Shown here one piece after another: positions 26,744 through 34,700 of a stretch of 64,000 nucleotides of DNA. Both the position numbers and the translations under genes were made by a program. The notes under the pieces are model-generated. The model worked only from the letters and a program-made list of their open reading frames with translations. It searched no databases and was not told the origin of the DNA. Numbering within the stretch: the stretch's first letter is position 1; each line of letters starts with the position of its first letter. The DNA comes from Flavobacteriales bacterium (GTDB taxonomy: Bacteria > Bacteroidota > Bacteroidia > Flavobacteriales_F > PHOS-HE28). The DNA lies in the NCBI GenBank assembly GCA_020635655.1, contig JACJZI010000004.1, positions 186,001-250,000 on the forward strand, given 5' to 3'.

Positions 26744-26804
26744 CCCCCTGGATCGCGCGAACGTCCTTCGCTCGTGTGCTCACTTCCTTTCAGCAAGCAC
26801 GGGC

Positions 26805-28574
26805 GTGGACGCGCGCAAGTATCATGAACATCTACGACCATGTGCGAACGGGAACATCGACAGCCTCGGACGTCATGACCAGTTCGGTGCCTTGTACGAT
26901 ACATTGCGTTATTCCTACCATACCGATACCGATGGCAACCTTGTGCGCAACCGGTTGTATCAGGTGGCCGATGATGACCTGAACAACGACAACACGGTGA
27001 CCGAGGCCGATGACGGGTTTGAGGACTATCCGAACGAAGGGGCCCTGCAGGATGAACATGACCAACAAGGCAATATCAATAAGCTGAACAACTACCTCTA
27101 TGATCGGTTGGGCAACCTGGTGAAGGATCGGACCGCGGAGATCGACACGATCACCTGGACGGTGGCCGGGAAGGTGGATACGGTACGGCGGACCTCGGGC
27201 AGCGCGCTGAAGGAACTGGTCTTCACCTACGGGGCCGATGGGCAACGGGTGTCCAAGACGATCGGCGACGGCACGGACGCCGAGCGGGAGTACTACATTC
27301 GGGATGCGCAGGGGAACATCATGGCGATCTACCGGTACGTGCCCTTGGATGGCAGCTTCACGCTGCGGGAGCGGCCACTTTATGGTAGCAAGCGGTTGGG
27401 CGAGTATGACGGGAAGGTGGAGTTCATTCCCAGCCCGCAGGTACCAATGGGTCAGGAGCCGGAGGATTATTTCCTGCGTTACGAACTGACGGACCATCTG
27501 GGCAACGTGAATACAGTGGTCTCGGCGCGGCTTTTGCCCGGGGATGGCGCGCCGTACGAGGCGGAGGTGTTGAACGCGCAGGGGTATGAACCCTTCGGCT
27601 CCCTGTTACCTGGACGCAATTACAGCTCAGACAGCTACCGGTTCGGGTTCCAGGGACAAGAGAAGGATGACGAAGTTCACGGAGCTACAGGAACGAGCTA
27701 CGCGTTCGAGTACCGCATACACGATGCAAGGGTCGGCCGGTTCATGAGCATAGATCCATTGGCCGCACAATACCCGTGGAACTCCCCTTATGCCTTTGCA
27801 GAAAACTGCGTTATTTCGTGTATCGACCTCGAAGGTTTAGAGCGATACTTCTCGAGCGATGGCTTGTCCTTGGGTAAGCTAGGTTCATCCAATGTTATGC
27901 AGGTCGTCGAGGCGAAGGATGTTGGAGCATTCTCGAATTTCCAGGCTACGCACGGTAGCCAATCGAACCCGCCCGTGTTTGAACCTAGCAAACAGTTCCA
28001 CCTCGCAAGTGCGGATGCTCAGAGTAGAATCGCTCAGACCATTTACTCAACCACGATTCGACCTGGCAAGCGCCTTAGTTCTGTTAAGGTCAACCCTGAA
28101 GATGGCGGCGTTGGTATGTCCGTGGTGAGAGGGACTTCACAGTTGACTATCTATCCCCAGCTTTCAAATGGTGGTGAGAAGATTCTAAATGATTACTACA
28201 ATTTCGTCAACCTTCTCTACCACGAAGACCAGCATATTAAGGGTATTCCTGGTGATGGCTGGAGCCATTTTGGTATAGCTGCCGCGCAGACAAGACACTC
28301 CTCATTTGCAAAGATGTCTGAACAAGGAAAGGCTTATCTGAAAGGTGTGATGCGAGGCTATTTGAACGAGGACATGGAAGGTTACATGAACCGGATGGTC
28401 TTCATGACCGCGAATCAGCAAGATGCAAATAGGGTGATTGAGTCAAGTGAATTCCAAGCCCTATACACACAGTACACAGAAGCAGTGGCGACTTTCAATA
28501 AGGTGTTCGACGCTAACTATCAAGCTGTAGACTACAAGAAGATGGCTAGCACTTTGCCGGCGAAGAAGGACTAG
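26805..28574 (+). CDS. Orphan Rhs/YD-repeat C-terminal cassette with HExxH tip domain
   Basis: 589 residues with no signal peptide and no long N-terminal Rhs barrel: the frame opens abruptly inside YD-repeat-like sequence (NGNIDSLGRHDQF, YLYDRLGNLVKDR, FTYGADGQRVSK, YYIRDAQGNIMAIYRY). The Rhs core ends at residues about 295-335 with YEPFGSLLPGR, the RHS motif YRIHDARVGRFMSIDPLA and NSPYAFAENCVI. The following about 245 residues are a unique tip with YHEDQHIKGI, an HExxH zinc-peptidase-like motif. Base composition falls from about residue 330 onward, unlike the flanking genes. It is likely a displaced toxin tip; whether it is expressed is unclear. Confidence 0.75.
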   Translation: MDARKYHEHLRPCANGNIDSLGRHDQFGALYDTLRYSYHTDTDGNLVRNRLYQVADDDLNNDNTVTEADDGFEDYPNEGALQDEHDQQGNINKLNNYLYDRLGNLVKDRTAEIDTITWTVAGKVDTVRRTSGSALKELVFTYGADGQRVSKTIGDGTDAEREYYIRDAQGNIMAIYRYVPLDGSFTLRERPLYGSKRLGEYDGKVEFIPSPQVPMGQEPEDYFLRYELTDHLGNVNTVVSARLLPGDGAPYEAEVLNAQGYEPFGSLLPGRNYSSDSYRFGFQGQEKDDEVHGATGTSYAFEYRIHDARVGRFMSIDPLAAQYPWNSPYAFAENCVISCIDLEGLERYFSSDGLSLGKLGSSNVMQVVEAKDVGAFSNFQATHGSQSNPPVFEPSKQFHLASADAQSRIAQTIYSTTIRPGKRLSSVKVNPEDGGVGMSVVRGTSQLTIYPQLSNGGEKILNDYYNFVNLLYHEDQHIKGIPGDGWSHFGIAAAQTRHSSFAKMSEQGKAYLKGVMRGYLNEDMEGYMNRMVFMTANQQDANRVIESSEFQALYTQYTEAVATFNKVFDANYQAVDYKKMASTLPAKKD

Positions 28575-28578
28575 TTCT

Positions 28579-29199
28579 ATGAGAACAGTACTGTCTAGTG
28601 TCGTGATGTTGGCGTTCCTTAGTGGATGTGGTACCGGCGAAGCCCGACACAACCCACAAGAATGCGTTGTGTGCAACATTGATTCCTTAGTCATTAACCA
28701 CATCCAAGACCAACGGGAGGGCTGTAAGTTCACCACCCTTGAGTTATACTTAGGCATCATTAACAACTGCGACAGCCCTGTTGTGGTGAATCAGACCATC
28801 ACTGATCCTTGCGATCGCCCACTCCACCAGTCTATATTTTATCTAAGAACGGACACGGGCGCGCTGTTCTTCGCCTCTGCCACACGTGACTCAATCGTCA
28901 CCATTCCTTCGAAGGAGAAACGAACCGCTCGCCAGCGTAGTGGATTTCGCGTAGAGGGATGGAGCCTGGAATCCATCGAAGCGAGATATCGACTGGTCAT
29001 TGGCCAACCTGTTGGCGTACTTCTTCATGGAGGTACTCTCATTCCCTGCACAGCCTCTAATACCTATCGGGTACTTTACCTATTGGACGACCAACGGGTC
29101 ATCTCAAAAAGCGACCCGCTCTATCGCAAATCGCTTCCTACGCCTCAACGCTTGAACGTTGATTCAATCATCAAATCCCCCGCTAACGCGGATCTGTAG
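28579..29199 (+). CDS. Lipoprotein of unknown function, candidate partner of the Rhs tip
   Basis: 206 residues with a classic lipoprotein signal (VVMLAFLSGC, Cys about 17). The mature part has several Cys (CVVCN, NNCDSPV, DPCDRP, PCTAS) and beta-strand-like segments (TLELYLGIINNCDSPVVVNQ), and no family I recognise. It starts 4 bp after the Rhs cassette stop and shares its low GC, so both probably arrived together. Position suggests an immunity or partner protein, but nothing in the sequence proves it. Confidence 0.6.
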   Translation: MRTVLSSVVMLAFLSGCGTGEARHNPQECVVCNIDSLVINHIQDQREGCKFTTLELYLGIINNCDSPVVVNQTITDPCDRPLHQSIFYLRTDTGALFFASATRDSIVTIPSKEKRTARQRSGFRVEGWSLESIEARYRLVIGQPVGVLLHGGTLIPCTASNTYRVLYLLDDQRVISKSDPLYRKSLPTPQRLNVDSIIKSPANADL

Positions 29200-29396
29200 C
29201 CGTGCAACTCCCACGAGAAAACCGGAACGAACCCTTCGAAATTCCGAAGTGGCGGGCTTGAAAGGAACGAATCGGCCGGAAAGTGAACGACGAGCCGAAA
29301 AGAGCGCTTTGGCAAGTTGGGGTTGGCCGAAGGGTGGCCGCTTTTAATAGGTCCGGTCGGGCTTGTGTAAGCTCCCCCAAGATCAGTTCCCCTTCG
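29200..29396. other. Intergenic stretch after the Rhs-lipoprotein pair
   Basis: No gene or clear terminator is visible. GC content returns toward the genome level within about 100 bp of the lipoprotein stop, marking the right edge of the low-GC segment. Confidence 0.4.
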
Positions 29397-29525
29397 TCAC
29401 TTGTAGGCCTCCCTCGCCCGGGCATCCCGGATGTAGGTATCGATGATGTCGAAGAGCTTGGAGCGGGTTCCCTCGTCGAGCTCCTTGCGCCGTTCCGCCA
29501 TGCGTGAACCCCAAATGGATGCCAT
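29397..29525 (-). CDS. 42-codon ORF resembling the C-terminus of an XRE-type regulator
   Basis: ATG at 29525 gives 42 residues rich in charged helix formers; its second half (TRSKLFDIIDTYIRDARARE) looks to me like the tail of Bacteroidota helix-turn-helix regulators, but no HTH domain precedes it. A -7 element (TAGCTTTG, 29578-29571) and two inverted repeats lie directly upstream, as if it were a self-contained, regulated gene. It may be a truncated regulator remnant or a genuine small protein. Confidence 0.4.
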   Translation of the reverse strand: MASIWGSRMAERRKELDEGTRSKLFDIIDTYIRDARAREAYK

Positions 29526-29561
29526 GTTGGTAGGTCCTGAAACGGTCGGGAACGACTGTAA

Positions 29562-29665
29562 ATCCGGTCTCAAAGCTACCGACGGGACCGGATCGGGTCG
29601 ATGGGGACCGGAAAGCGGCTTGCAAGGTAGACCGGATGGAGGTGCTCTGGACCGTATCCGGTCTA
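29562..29665. promoter_or_regulatory. Operator-like pair of inverted repeats around a -7 element
   Basis: Four copies of the half-site ACCGGAT/ATCCGGT form two inverted pairs, each with exactly 18 bp between halves: 29562-29568 with 29587-29593, and 29631-29637 with 29656-29662 (the latter extends to a perfect 10-bp TAGACCGGAT / ATCCGGTCTA). The minus-strand -7 element TAGCTTTG (29578-29571) lies inside the first pair. The layout suits repression by a dimeric regulator of the 42-codon ORF. Confidence 0.5.
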
Positions 29666-29864
29666 AACAGCCTTGAATATGCCCCGCGTCGCCAATGATC
29701 TCTTCACCCCCACGTTCGTCCTCGTATGTCCCGAATGTGTTCGTCCGCGGCTGTGCCGCGGACGGCCCTATACACTTCCCCGAAGTTCGGCCGCTTGTTT
29801 TCAGCAACAGGTGCGTAGCGCCGCCGCTTGAAGGCCAGCTCATCGGACTGGTCGGGGCCAAGCG

Positions 29865-29889
29865 AAAGCCCACCTCGCGGGTGGGCTTT
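29865..29889 (-). terminator. Terminator hairpin, distal repeat copy
   Basis: AAAGCCCACC and GGTGGGCTTT form a perfect 10-bp stem with a 5-nt loop. It is identical to the tRNA-proximal copy 168 bp away. Confidence 0.6.
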
Positions 29890-30032
29890 CTGAGCGGTCC
29901 GAATGTGTTCGTCCGTGGCTGTGCCGCGGACGGCCCTATACACTTCCCCGAAGTTCGGCCGCTTGTTTTCAGCAACAGGTGCGTAGCGCCGCCGCTTGAA
30001 GGCCAGCTCATTGGACTGGTCGGGGCCAAGCG

Positions 30033-30057
30033 AAAGCCCACCTCGCGGGTGGGCTTT
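30033..30057 (-). terminator. Terminator hairpin of tRNA-Asp, proximal repeat copy
   Basis: The same 10-bp stem (AAAGCCCACC / GGTGGGCTTT) begins 6 bp beyond the tRNA 3' end in the direction of its transcription, followed by TTTCGCTTGG. Confidence 0.7.
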
Positions 30058-30062
30058 CTGAG

Positions 30063-30136
30063 CGGTCCGGACGGGACTCGAACCCGCGACCTCCGGCGTG
30101 ACAGGCCGGCATTCTAACCAGCTGAACTACCGAACC
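30063..30136 (-). tRNA. tRNA-Asp (anticodon GTC)
   Basis: Read on the minus strand, GGTTCGG pairs with CCGGACC as acceptor stem (one G-U). The D arm GTTC...GAAT, the anticodon stem CCGGC/GCCGG with loop CTGTCAC, and the T arm GCGGG/CCCGT with TTCGAGT are all present. Anticodon GTC reads Asp codons, and the discriminator base is G as expected for Asp. CCA is not encoded. Confidence 0.96.
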
Positions 30137-30166
30137 GGCTCGCTCCACCTTCCAGTGGAGCGGGTG

Positions 30167-30196
30167 CAAATGTACACCGGGAACGGCAACCTGCAA
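30167..30196 (-). promoter_or_regulatory. Promoter of tRNA-Asp
   Basis: On the minus strand TACATTTG (30174-30167) matches the -7 element TAnnTTTG, with a TTG -33 element 19 bp upstream. The 5' end of the tRNA lies 30 bp downstream. Confidence 0.6.
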
Positions 30197-30216
30197 CCGG
30201 CTGGGACCGGTCTTGG

Positions 30217-31140
30217 TCAGTACAAGCGGCTGCGTTTGGTCAGGAACTCCAAGAGGATCGGCTCGAAGCCTGCGTGGATATCGGCCTCCACCAGGTCGAT
30301 GCGGTACTGGCCGCATTTGAGCTTCAGGCGATGCCAGCGCTCGGCGGCCGCCTGCCGGTAAGCCGCGCGCACCTCCGCCGCGTGCGCCTTCACCTGGGCG
30401 CCGGTCTCCACATCCACGAAGGTGTAGGGACGGTCCTGCAGGTCCAGCTCGAGCTCATGCTTCCGGTCCACCACGTGGAACAGGATGATGTCATGCTTGT
30501 TGAAGCGCAGGTGCTGCAAGGCATCGAATACCTCGGTCTCGCGGTCCTGGCTGTCGAGCATGTCGCTCAGGATCACCACCAGGCTGCGCCGATGGGCCCG
30601 CCGGGCGATGTCATGGAGGGCTTCGACCACGTTGCTGCGCTGGCCCCGGGCCGGTGCATCCGCCGCGAGCAGCCGCTCCAGTTCCTGCATCAGGTGCCGC
30701 AGGTGCACGGCGTTGCTGCGGGCCTGCTCGCTCAGTACTACATTCTCGTTGAAGACCGTAAGCCCCACGGCGTCCCGCTGTTTGCGCAACAGTTGGATGA
30801 ACGCCGCCGCTGCATGCACGGCGAACTCCACTTTGTTGAACTCCTTCGTTCCGTCCTTGGGAGGGTAGTACATCGAGCTGGAGGTGTCCACCACCAGTTC
30901 GCAACGCAGATTGGTCTCCTCCTCGTAACGCTTCACGAACAGCTTGTCCGTTCGTGCGTAGAGCTTCCAGTCGATGTGCCGGGTGCTTTCGCCGCGGTTG
31001 TATGCGCGATGTTCGGCGAACTCCACGCTGAACCCGTGGAACGGGCTCTTGTGCAGGCCGGCCAGGAACCCTTCGACCACTTGTCGTGCCTTGAACTCGA
31101 GCGCGCTCAGTGCCTGGATATGTTTTTGCTCGATGGGCAT
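30217..31140 (-). CDS. DUF58 domain-containing protein
   Basis: 307 residues. The DUF58 signature is present near residues 40-75 (FAEHRAYNRGESTRHIDWKL followed by ARTDKLFVKRYEEETN), followed by a von Willebrand A-like domain with the metal-binding DTSSSM motif and LVVILSDMLD. Such proteins usually partner with MoxR AAA+ ATPases and are cytoplasmic; no MoxR gene is in the window. The shortened form without N-terminal membrane helices is common in Bacteroidota. Confidence 0.9.
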   Translation of the reverse strand: MPIEQKHIQALSALEFKARQVVEGFLAGLHKSPFHGFSVEFAEHRAYNRGESTRHIDWKLYARTDKLFVKRYEEETNLRCELVVDTSSSMYYPPKDGTKEFNKVEFAVHAAAAFIQLLRKQRDAVGLTVFNENVVLSEQARSNAVHLRHLMQELERLLAADAPARGQRSNVVEALHDIARRAHRRSLVVILSDMLDSQDRETEVFDALQHLRFNKHDIILFHVVDRKHELELDLQDRPYTFVDVETGAQVKAHAAEVRAAYRQAAAERWHRLKLKCGQYRIDLVEADIHAGFEPILLEFLTKRSRLY

Positions 31141-31283
31141 GGGGTAAAGATCGGGAGAGAATGATGAGGGTGGTGCCCAGGGTGATAAAGAGGAAAGCCC
31201 GGAATGGTCCCAGGCTTTCGGTCGATCTGGCCAGGGGCGGCTACTTTCTCACCACCCGCACCATTTTTCCTTTCCTACCGCAT

Positions 31284-31604
31284 TCACGCCAGCTGCCCCT
31301 GCAGCTTCTGCGCCAGCATCGCCTTGGGCACGGCGCCCACGCTGCGGTCCACCAGTTCCCCACCCTTGAAGATGAGGATGGTGGGAATGCTACGGATGCC
31401 GTACTTCATGCTGATGCCGGGGTTGTGGTCCACGTTCAGCTTGCCCACCACGGCCTTGCCGTCGTATTCCTTCCCCAGTTCCTCCACCACGGGGCCCACC
31501 ATGCGGCAGGGGCCGCACCATTCCGCCCAGAAGTCCACCATCACGGGTTTGTCGCTCTTGAGGACCAGTTCCTCGAAGTTGCTGTCGGTCAGTTCGAGTG
31601 CCAT
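31284..31604 (-). CDS. trxA: Thioredoxin
   Basis: 106 residues with the active site WCGPC at positions 29-33 in VDFWAEWCGPCRMVGP, and the cis-Pro loop GIRSIPTILIFKGGE. No signal peptide, so it is cytoplasmic. It reduces protein disulphides as hydrogen donor for ribonucleotide reductase and peroxiredoxins. Length is normal. Confidence 0.95.
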   Translation of the reverse strand: MALELTDSNFEELVLKSDKPVMVDFWAEWCGPCRMVGPVVEELGKEYDGKAVVGKLNVDHNPGISMKYGIRSIPTILIFKGGELVDRSVGAVPKAMLAQKLQGQLA

Positions 31605-31730
31605 GTATCGCTTCGTTAGTATGCCTTGCAGGCTGGTTGGTTTCCTTGGTCGCTATCGCTCGCCCACAAATTTCGGGAGCGTGGGCGTTCTCTCGATCAC
31701 CGTGCCATGCCTTGTTGCCCTGACACTTGG

Positions 31731-34700
31731 TCAGCTAAGGCTGTATTTCACGTCGGGAATGCTCTCCAGGGAACGCAACAGGTCATCATCCACGTTCACC
31801 GCCAATCCCTTGCTGGGTACTTCCAGTGTGATGTTCTCCTGCGCACTGAACAGGTTCAATGTCACCTTGGTGCTTCCGGGCGAACCTTTCAGCAGTTCGA
31901 TCAACTGGCCTGACAGGGCGTCGTTCACCCTTTCGGCCTCGAGGCTGATGAGGAGCTTTTGGATGTATTTCTGCCGCGCATCCCCCAGCAGGTCGATGCT
32001 CGTGATCTTCAGCTCCATCTGGCCTTCGTCCCGACCCCAGGTGCGTTCACTGGCGCGGGCCTTCAGGTACAGCAAGGTCCCCGGTACCAGAAAGTGACGG
32101 AACTTCAGGTAGTCCTCACCGAAGAGCATTGTCTCGTACGTCCCTTGGTGGTCCTCCAATCCCAGGCTGCCGAATGGCTTGCCGCTTTTGCTCACCCGAT
32201 GTTCGGCCTTGGTGACGATGGCCGCGAAGCTCAATTCACGGTTGGCCAGCGCGCGCAGATCGGCCAGCTGGGGCAGTTGTATGGAGCAGAGGTGCTTGAT
32301 CTCCAGGCGATGATCATCCAGCGGATGGCCGCTCAGGTAGAAGCCGATGACCTCCTTCTCGTGGTGCAGCTTCTCCAGCGCGATCCATTCGTCGATGGCG
32401 GGTGGCTGGGGCTCGGGCAGGGAGGCACCCTCCTCGCCCAGGTCGAACATGCTGACCTGCGCGCTGTCCTCGCCGTCCTGGTGCTGCTGGCCGTAGCGCA
32501 CCAACGTTTCGATCCACGTGGGTCTTCCTTCACCGGCGCTGTGGAAGAAGTGCGCGCGCTTGGTGCCCAATGAATCGAACGCACCCGCATAGGCCAGGCT
32601 CTCCATGGCCTTGCGGTTGGCGGACCGCAGGCTGACCCGCCGCATCAGGTCGTGGATGCTGGCGAAGGGACCGTTCTCCTCGCGTTCCTTCACGATGGCC
32701 TCGACCGCACCTTCACCCACGCCTTTCACCGCACCCAGGCCGAACCGCACCTGCCCCGCCTGGTTCACGCTGAACCGATAGCGGCTCTCGTTCACATCCG
32801 GTCCGAGCACGGGGATGCCCATGCGGCGGCACTCCTCCATGAAGAAGGTGATCTTGTCGATGCTGCCCTGGGAGTGGGTGAGCACGCTGGCCATGTACTC
32901 GCTCGGGTAGTTCGCCTTGAGCCAGGCCGTCTGGTAGGCTACGAAGGCGTAGCAGGTGCTGTGGCTCTTGTTGAAGGCGTATTGCGCGAAGGCCTCCCAG
33001 TCGGTCCACACCTTGTCGCAGACCTTCGCATCGAAGCCGCGTTCCTTGGTGCCCTCCAGGAACTTGCCCTTCATCTTGTCCAGCGTGGCACGGTCCTTCT
33101 TGCCCATCGCCTTGCGCAGCACGTCCGCATCGCCCTTGGTGAAGCCCGCGAGCTTCTGGCTCAGCAACATCACCTGCTCCTGGTACACGGTCACGCCGTA
33201 GGTCTCCTGCAGCAGTTCCTCCATCTCCGGCAGGTCGTACACGATGCGCTCCAGCCCGTGCTTCCGCTTGATGAAGGTGGGGATGTACTCCAACGGCCCC
33301 GGACGGTACAGGGCGTTCATGGCGATGAGGTCGGCGAACTGGTCGGGCTTCAGTTCGCGCAGGTACTTCTGCATGCCGGCGCTCTCGAACTGGAAGGTGC
33401 CGTTGGTCTCGGCGCGCTGGTACAGGGCGAAGGTCTTCGGGTCGTCCAGCGGGATGCCGTCGATGTCGATGTCCGCGCCGTGGTTCGCCTTGATCATGCG
33501 CAGGGCATCACGGATGATGGTCAGCGTCTTCAGGCCGAGGAAATCCATCTTGATCACCCCGGCGTCCTCCACCACCTTGCCGTCGTACTGGGTGATCAAC
33601 AGGCTGGAATCCCTGGTGGTGCACACCGGCAGGATCTCCTTGAGGTCCTTCGGCGCGATGATGATGCCGGCGGCATGGATCCCCACACCGCGCACGCTTC
33701 CTTCGAGCTTTTCCGCTTCGCGCAGCACCTGCCCGGCCAGGTCCTCACCCTCGGCGATCTTGCGCAGTTCGTTCACCCCGGCCAGATCGTCACTGTTGAG
33801 ACCCTCCTTGGACTTCAAGCTTTTATCACCGTCGATCGGAGCGTGGAGCACGCGGCCCAACTCGATGCCCGGGCGTTCGGGCACCAGCTTGCTCAGGCGG
33901 TCGGCCTCGGACAGCGGCAGGTCCATCACGCGGCTCACGTCGCGGATGCTCAATTTGGCGGCCATGCTGCCGTAAGTGACGATCTGTGCCACCTGGTCGC
34001 GGCCGTATTTGTCCACCACGTAGTCGATCACCTTCTGCCGGCCCTCGTCGTCAAAGTCGGTGTCGATATCGGGCATGCTCTTGCGGTCCGGGTTGAGGAA
34101 GCGCTCGAACAACAGGTCGTACTTGATCGGGTCGATGTTGGTGATGCCGATGCAATAGGCCACCGCGCTGCCCGCCGCGCTGCCGCGGCCGGGACCGATC
34201 AGCACGCCCATGTCGCGGCCCGCGTTGATGAAGTCCTGCACGATCAGGAAGTAGCCCGCAAAGCCCATCGTGCGGATGGTGAAAAGCTCGAAGTCGAGGC
34301 GCTCCTTGATCTTGGGGTCGAGCGAGTCTATTCCGCCCACAAGTCCGGGCTCTGGCGAATGGCGGATGCGAGTTGGTGAATGGGAAGCGCCACCATTCGC
34401 CATGGACCATTCGCCATTCACCTTCTCGCCACCCAGCCACCGCTTCACCGCTCCCTCATAGGTGAGATGCCGCAGGTATTCATCCTGATCGGCGAAACCC
34501 TCGGGGATCCGGTAGTTCGGCAACAGGATGTCCTGCTTCAGCTTCAGCGTCTCGACCTTGTCGACGATCTGCTGCGTGTTGTCCAGTGCCTGCGGCAGGT
34601 CGCTGAACTTGGCGTGCATCTCGTCCTTCGTCTTGAAGAAGAACTCATCGTTGTAGAAGGCGAAACGCGTCCCTTTCGGCTTGCCTTCCTCGTCGTCGAA

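Larger units (their letters stand above)
29731..30066. repeat. Two tandem 168-bp direct repeats abutting tRNA-Asp
   Basis: Copies 29731-29898 and 29899-30066 differ at only two positions (both C in the first, T in the second). Each contains a palindrome around CCGCGGCTGTGCCGCGG and a terminator hairpin, and each ends in AGCGGT followed by CCG, the 3' end of the tRNA-Asp gene. The array is bounded precisely by the tRNA 3' terminus. Both strands stay open through it because 168 is a multiple of three, but no real protein is evident. Confidence 0.95.

Noticed and set aside
26805..27800. Insertion sequence or transposase near the Rhs fragment
   Set aside because: No transposase-like protein and no terminal inverted repeats were seen at the borders.
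29695..30117. Open frame across the 168-bp repeats ending in a GTRTRDL-like string
   Set aside because: That ending is the well-known false translation of a tRNA gene; the frame stays open only because the repeat length is a multiple of three.
32652..34379. Long plus-strand open frame inside dnaE
   Set aside because: It is the complement of conserved polymerase domains, with no family motif and no promoter or start context.
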